Below are positions 7,196 to 8,585 of a stretch of DNA of 8,585 nucleotides, piece after piece. Source of the stretch: Candidatus Methanoplasma sp. (GTDB taxonomy: Archaea; Thermoplasmatota; Thermoplasmata; Methanomassiliicoccales; Methanomethylophilaceae); contig JAISPV010000015.1 of NCBI GenBank assembly GCA_031274665.1, forward strand, positions 1 through 8,585, read 5' to 3'. The position numbers and the translations under genes were made by a program. The first letter of the stretch is position 1. Each line of letters begins with the position of its first letter. A model generated the notes under the pieces. It saw only the letters and a program-made list of their open reading frames with translations, searched no databases and was not told the origin of the DNA.

Positions 7196-7204
7196 ATTGA
7201 TCGG

Positions 7205-7209
7205 CACCT
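7205..7209 (-). promoter_or_regulatory. Shine-Dalgarno deciding the Fe-S carrier start
   Basis: AGGTG on the minus strand, 9 bases before the ATG at 7195. It overlaps the alternative in-frame GTG at 7207, which argues against that GTG being the true start. Confidence 0.45.
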
Positions 7210-7220
7210 AATATGCCACG

Positions 7221-7230
7221 AAGTATAAAT
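7221..7230 (-). promoter_or_regulatory. TATA box of the Fe-S carrier gene
   Basis: The minus strand reads ATTTATACTT, a good archaeal TATA element, centred near 7226. A start site about 26 bases downstream would fall near 7200, giving a leader of only a few bases before the ATG at 7195. That short leader would exclude the AGGTG sequence, so either the real start site is slightly upstream or the Shine-Dalgarno match is fortuitous. Confidence 0.6.
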
Positions 7231-7277
7231 AACCGACCAAGAGGCTGAATATTGAGTAGAAAATGTGCGAACGGCGG

Positions 7278-7658
7278 TCATTTTTCATCCGGGAACATGT
7301 CCGCATATTCTCTGAACGCATATGACTGAGAGCGCGTCATTGCTATGTACGAGCCTATGAGAATGCTCTCCAAGACCTCGTCCTTGGTGGCCCCGGCCTG
7401 TACGGCATGATGCATCTGGACCCTCACGCAATGCTGTCCGCCCAAAGCGGCCGCCGCGGCCACCGCCGCCAGATACCTTGTCTTTTGGTCAAGTTCTCCT
7501 TTTCCCTCCAGTATGGCCTTCCCGAGATTGGCGGCGGGTATGAACATGTCCGGGCGTCCGGACAGTACTTGGTTGACCACTGGTATGAAACCGTACTGAT
7601 CTTCGATCGCTTTCAGTATCTTTTCGGTGATCTCCCGTTCTTTAGGGTCTTCCTGCAT
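7278..7658 (-). CDS. Carboxymuconolactone decarboxylase (CMD/AhpD-like) family protein
   Basis: A 126-residue all-helical protein matching the small CMD family. Supporting features are the GELDQKTRYLAAVAAAAALGGQHC helix (54-77) and the closing HHAVQAGATKDEVLESILIGS (83-103). AhpD-type members use CxxC plus a downstream histidine for peroxide reduction or disulfide chemistry. When the invariant A-x-x-AGAT part is aligned, the first Cys becomes Gly74, the second is Cys77 and the His becomes Gln81, so the redox centre appears incomplete; this alignment is by eye. The protein may be a non-peroxidase or a single-cysteine enzyme. The start ATG has GGAG 4 bases upstream. The gene is divergent from the metallopeptidase gene across a palindrome, and on the same strand as, but separated by about 80 bases from, the Fe-S carrier. 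The family assignment is strong; the substrate is unknown. Confidence 0.88.
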   Translation of the reverse strand: MQEDPKEREITEKILKAIEDQYGFIPVVNQVLSGRPDMFIPAANLGKAILEGKGELDQKTRYLAAVAAAAALGGQHCVRVQMHHAVQAGATKDEVLESILIGSYIAMTRSQSYAFREYADMFPDEK

Positions 7659-7662
7659 GATG

Positions 7663-7666
7663 CTCC
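7663..7666 (-). promoter_or_regulatory. Shine-Dalgarno of the CMD-family gene
   Basis: GGAG on the minus strand with a 4-base spacer to the ATG at 7658; a slightly short but plausible spacing. Confidence 0.45.
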
Positions 7667-7679
7667 ATTGTTCTTTGTA

Positions 7680-7709
7680 TTAACATACTTGTCTACTCAG
7701 GTATGCTAA
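7680..7709. promoter_or_regulatory. 30-base imperfect palindrome between divergent genes (operator or bidirectional promoter)
   Basis: Twelve-base arms TTAACATACTTG (7680-7691) and CAGGTATGCTAA (7698-7709) flank a 6-base centre (TCTACT). Ten of twelve positions are perfectly inverted; the other two are an A/C mismatch and a T/G position. Read outward on each strand, each arm carries the same element, GTATGYTAA. Its first base lies 30 bases before the CMD-family ATG at 7658 on the minus strand and 28 bases before the ATG at 7729 on the plus strand. It could therefore be a dimeric regulator's operator overlying both promoters, or a symmetric pair of weak TATA elements. Confidence 0.55.
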
Positions 7710-7771
7710 CTGTAAGGGTTCTTTCTTAATGCAAATGTTGCCGGTCTTTTTCCCATACGATGAACATCGTT

Positions 7772-7776
7772 GGGAG
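7772..7776 (+). promoter_or_regulatory. Shine-Dalgarno of the metallopeptidase gene
   Basis: GGGAG, 9 bases before the ATG at 7786. It supports 7786 over the in-frame ATGs at 7729 and 7735, which have only a weak AAGGG 10 bases upstream. Confidence 0.45.
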
Positions 7777-7785
7777 AAAAAGAAA

Positions 7786-8463
7786 ATGGAAGCAGAAGAG
7801 GTCCTCAGGACCACGTTCAAAGAGATCGGAAAAGAGTATGGTTTTGATAAGGTCGAGGCGGAATTCGTCGCCTTCAAAGAATTCAAGGTCAGATGGCAGA
7901 GAAGCTACAAATGGGCGGATTTCAAGGTGTCCGACTATCTGGAGGACGCACCTCCCGAAGTGATCGCCGGACTGTGCACGTCATTGTTCTCAAAGATAAC
8001 CGGAGAGGACGAAGGATATTCTGAAGATATGTGCAGATGGATAACCGCACCGACATTCTCGGAGTACAAACAGCCGCTGTACCTGAAAAGGAGCAGGAAC
8101 CTCACGAGGTCTCACGAGGGGGAGAAAAAGGACCTGGAGGAAGCATACAAAAGACTCGCGGACATGGGGCTGGTGGAAAAGGACCCCTCGGTCCACCTCA
8201 CCTGGACAAAGGAATCCAACATAAAGAAGATCGGTTACTGCTCGGTGCTGATGAAGGTGATCACGATATCGAACGTGCTCGATACGGATATGATACCCGA
8301 CTTCGTTCTCGATTACTGTCTGTATCACGAACTCTGCCACCTCATCATAGGGTTCGATCCGTCCGCAAAAAGACACGGGGAGGAATTCCAGAAACTTGAG
8401 GCGAAATTCCCGAAAAGGGATGAGGCGGAGGAGTGGCTGAAACGGCTTTGTCTGTATCTGTGA
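7786..8463 (+). CDS. SprT-like zinc metallopeptidase
   Basis: A 225-residue protein (from the ATG at 7786) whose C-terminal third carries a zinc-protease centre: HELCH at 181-185 (two His ligands and catalytic Glu182) and a third probable ligand, His197, in RHGEEFQKLEAKFP. The preceding IGYCSVLMKVITISNVLD...PDFVLDYCLYHELCHL matches the strand-helix layout of SprT/YgjP-like gluzincins. The N-terminal ~140 residues are charged and helical and I do not recognise them. No signal peptide or membrane segment is seen, so it is probably cytoplasmic. SprT relatives in other organisms include DNA-protein crosslink proteases, but the substrate here is unknown. The frame stays open to an ATG at 7729 (19 more residues). 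That extension has codons uncommon in the neighbouring genes (CAA, TTG, CCA, CGT) and a weaker ribosome site, so the shorter start is preferred. The gene is divergent from the CMD-family gene and ends in a stem-loop terminator. Confidence 0.85.
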   Translation: MEAEEVLRTTFKEIGKEYGFDKVEAEFVAFKEFKVRWQRSYKWADFKVSDYLEDAPPEVIAGLCTSLFSKITGEDEGYSEDMCRWITAPTFSEYKQPLYLKRSRNLTRSHEGEKKDLEEAYKRLADMGLVEKDPSVHLTWTKESNIKKIGYCSVLMKVITISNVLDTDMIPDFVLDYCLYHELCHLIIGFDPSAKRHGEEFQKLEAKFPKRDEAEEWLKRLCLYL

Positions 8464-8487
8464 GGGAGATCTCACAGTCTTTTTCTT
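8458..8487 (+). terminator. Stem-loop plus T-tract terminator overlapping the metallopeptidase stop
   Basis: CTGTGAG (8458-8464) and CTCACAG (8471-8477) form a perfect 7-bp stem with a 6-base loop, followed at once by TCTTTTTCTT. The left arm contains the TGA stop codon (8461-8463). It looks like an intrinsic terminator; in archaea the T-tract alone may suffice. Confidence 0.6.
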
Positions 8488-8498
8488 ATTATGCCGAA

Positions 8499-8519
8499 TT
8501 ACCGACAGGGATACGGTAA
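8499..8519. repeat. Small inverted repeat downstream of the metallopeptidase
   Basis: TTACCG (8499-8504) and CGGTAA (8514-8519) are perfectly inverted around a 9-base centre. No T-run follows closely on either strand, so a terminator role is doubtful. It could be a regulatory site for a gene beyond the right edge. Confidence 0.3.
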
Positions 8520-8585
8520 GGCTTGAACTTTAACTCGTAGCGTGTTTTTTCCTGGCACCCTCATGCAAATCCTGCGTGTCGTGGG

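Noticed and set aside
8491..8526. An 11-codon frame (MPNYRQGYGKA) after the metallopeptidase terminator
   Set aside because: It is very short, lacks a ribosome site, and overlaps the small inverted repeat.
1..8585. CRISPR arrays, tRNA or rRNA genes, insertion sequences or attachment sites
   Set aside because: No spaced direct repeats, tRNA-like T-loop signature, transposase motifs or target-site duplications were seen on either strand; gene packing and composition are uniform.

Overview
This window looks like a piece of an archaeal chromosome, most likely from the Thermoplasmatota and perhaps the order Methanomassiliicoccales. The evidence is an archaeal RNA polymerase subunit (Rpo11/RpoL), an archaeal-type ATP-dependent DNA ligase, an archaeal/FANCM-type (Hef) helicase, an archaeal-type TruD, and TATA-box promoters placed for leaderless or near-leaderless transcripts. 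The Hef helicase lacks the fused XPF nuclease domain, and none of the eight readable stop codons is TAG (seven TGA, one TAA); both fit that group. The order-level placement is inference from memory, not a search.

Layout. The left edge (1-1877, +) is the 3' part of a long TPR-repeat protein gene whose start lies outside the window. It meets truD tail to tail with no intervening base. Transcribed leftwards from 3439 are rpoL and truD, which overlap by 4 bases and have their own promoter. Upstream of them, also leftwards, lie a Hef-type helicase (6807-5266) and a DNA ligase (5240-3486), 25 bases apart and probably one transcript. Further upstream on the same strand are an A-type iron-sulfur carrier (IscA/ErpA-like, 7195-6869) and a carboxymuconolactone decarboxylase-family protein (7658-7278). 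A short intergenic region with a 30-base imperfect palindrome separates the latter from a divergent, rightward gene for a SprT-like zinc metallopeptidase (about 7786-8463). That gene ends in a stem-loop plus T-tract. The last ~100 bases hold a small inverted repeat and possibly the edge of another gene.

How the genes may work together. The helicase and ligase form a likely DNA-repair/replication-fork pair. The helicase ends in a possible PCNA-binding tail, while the ligase appears to have lost the aromatic residues of the PCNA-binding motif known from the Pyrococcus enzyme. rpoL and truD are housekeeping genes for transcription and tRNA pseudouridylation. The Fe-S carrier, the CMD-family protein (redox motif apparently lost) and the metallopeptidase have no clear functional link. 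I see no mobile element, CRISPR array, tRNA or rRNA gene. The window is mostly ordinary archaeal core and accessory genes; the most interesting details are the divergent palindrome and the PCNA-motif changes.
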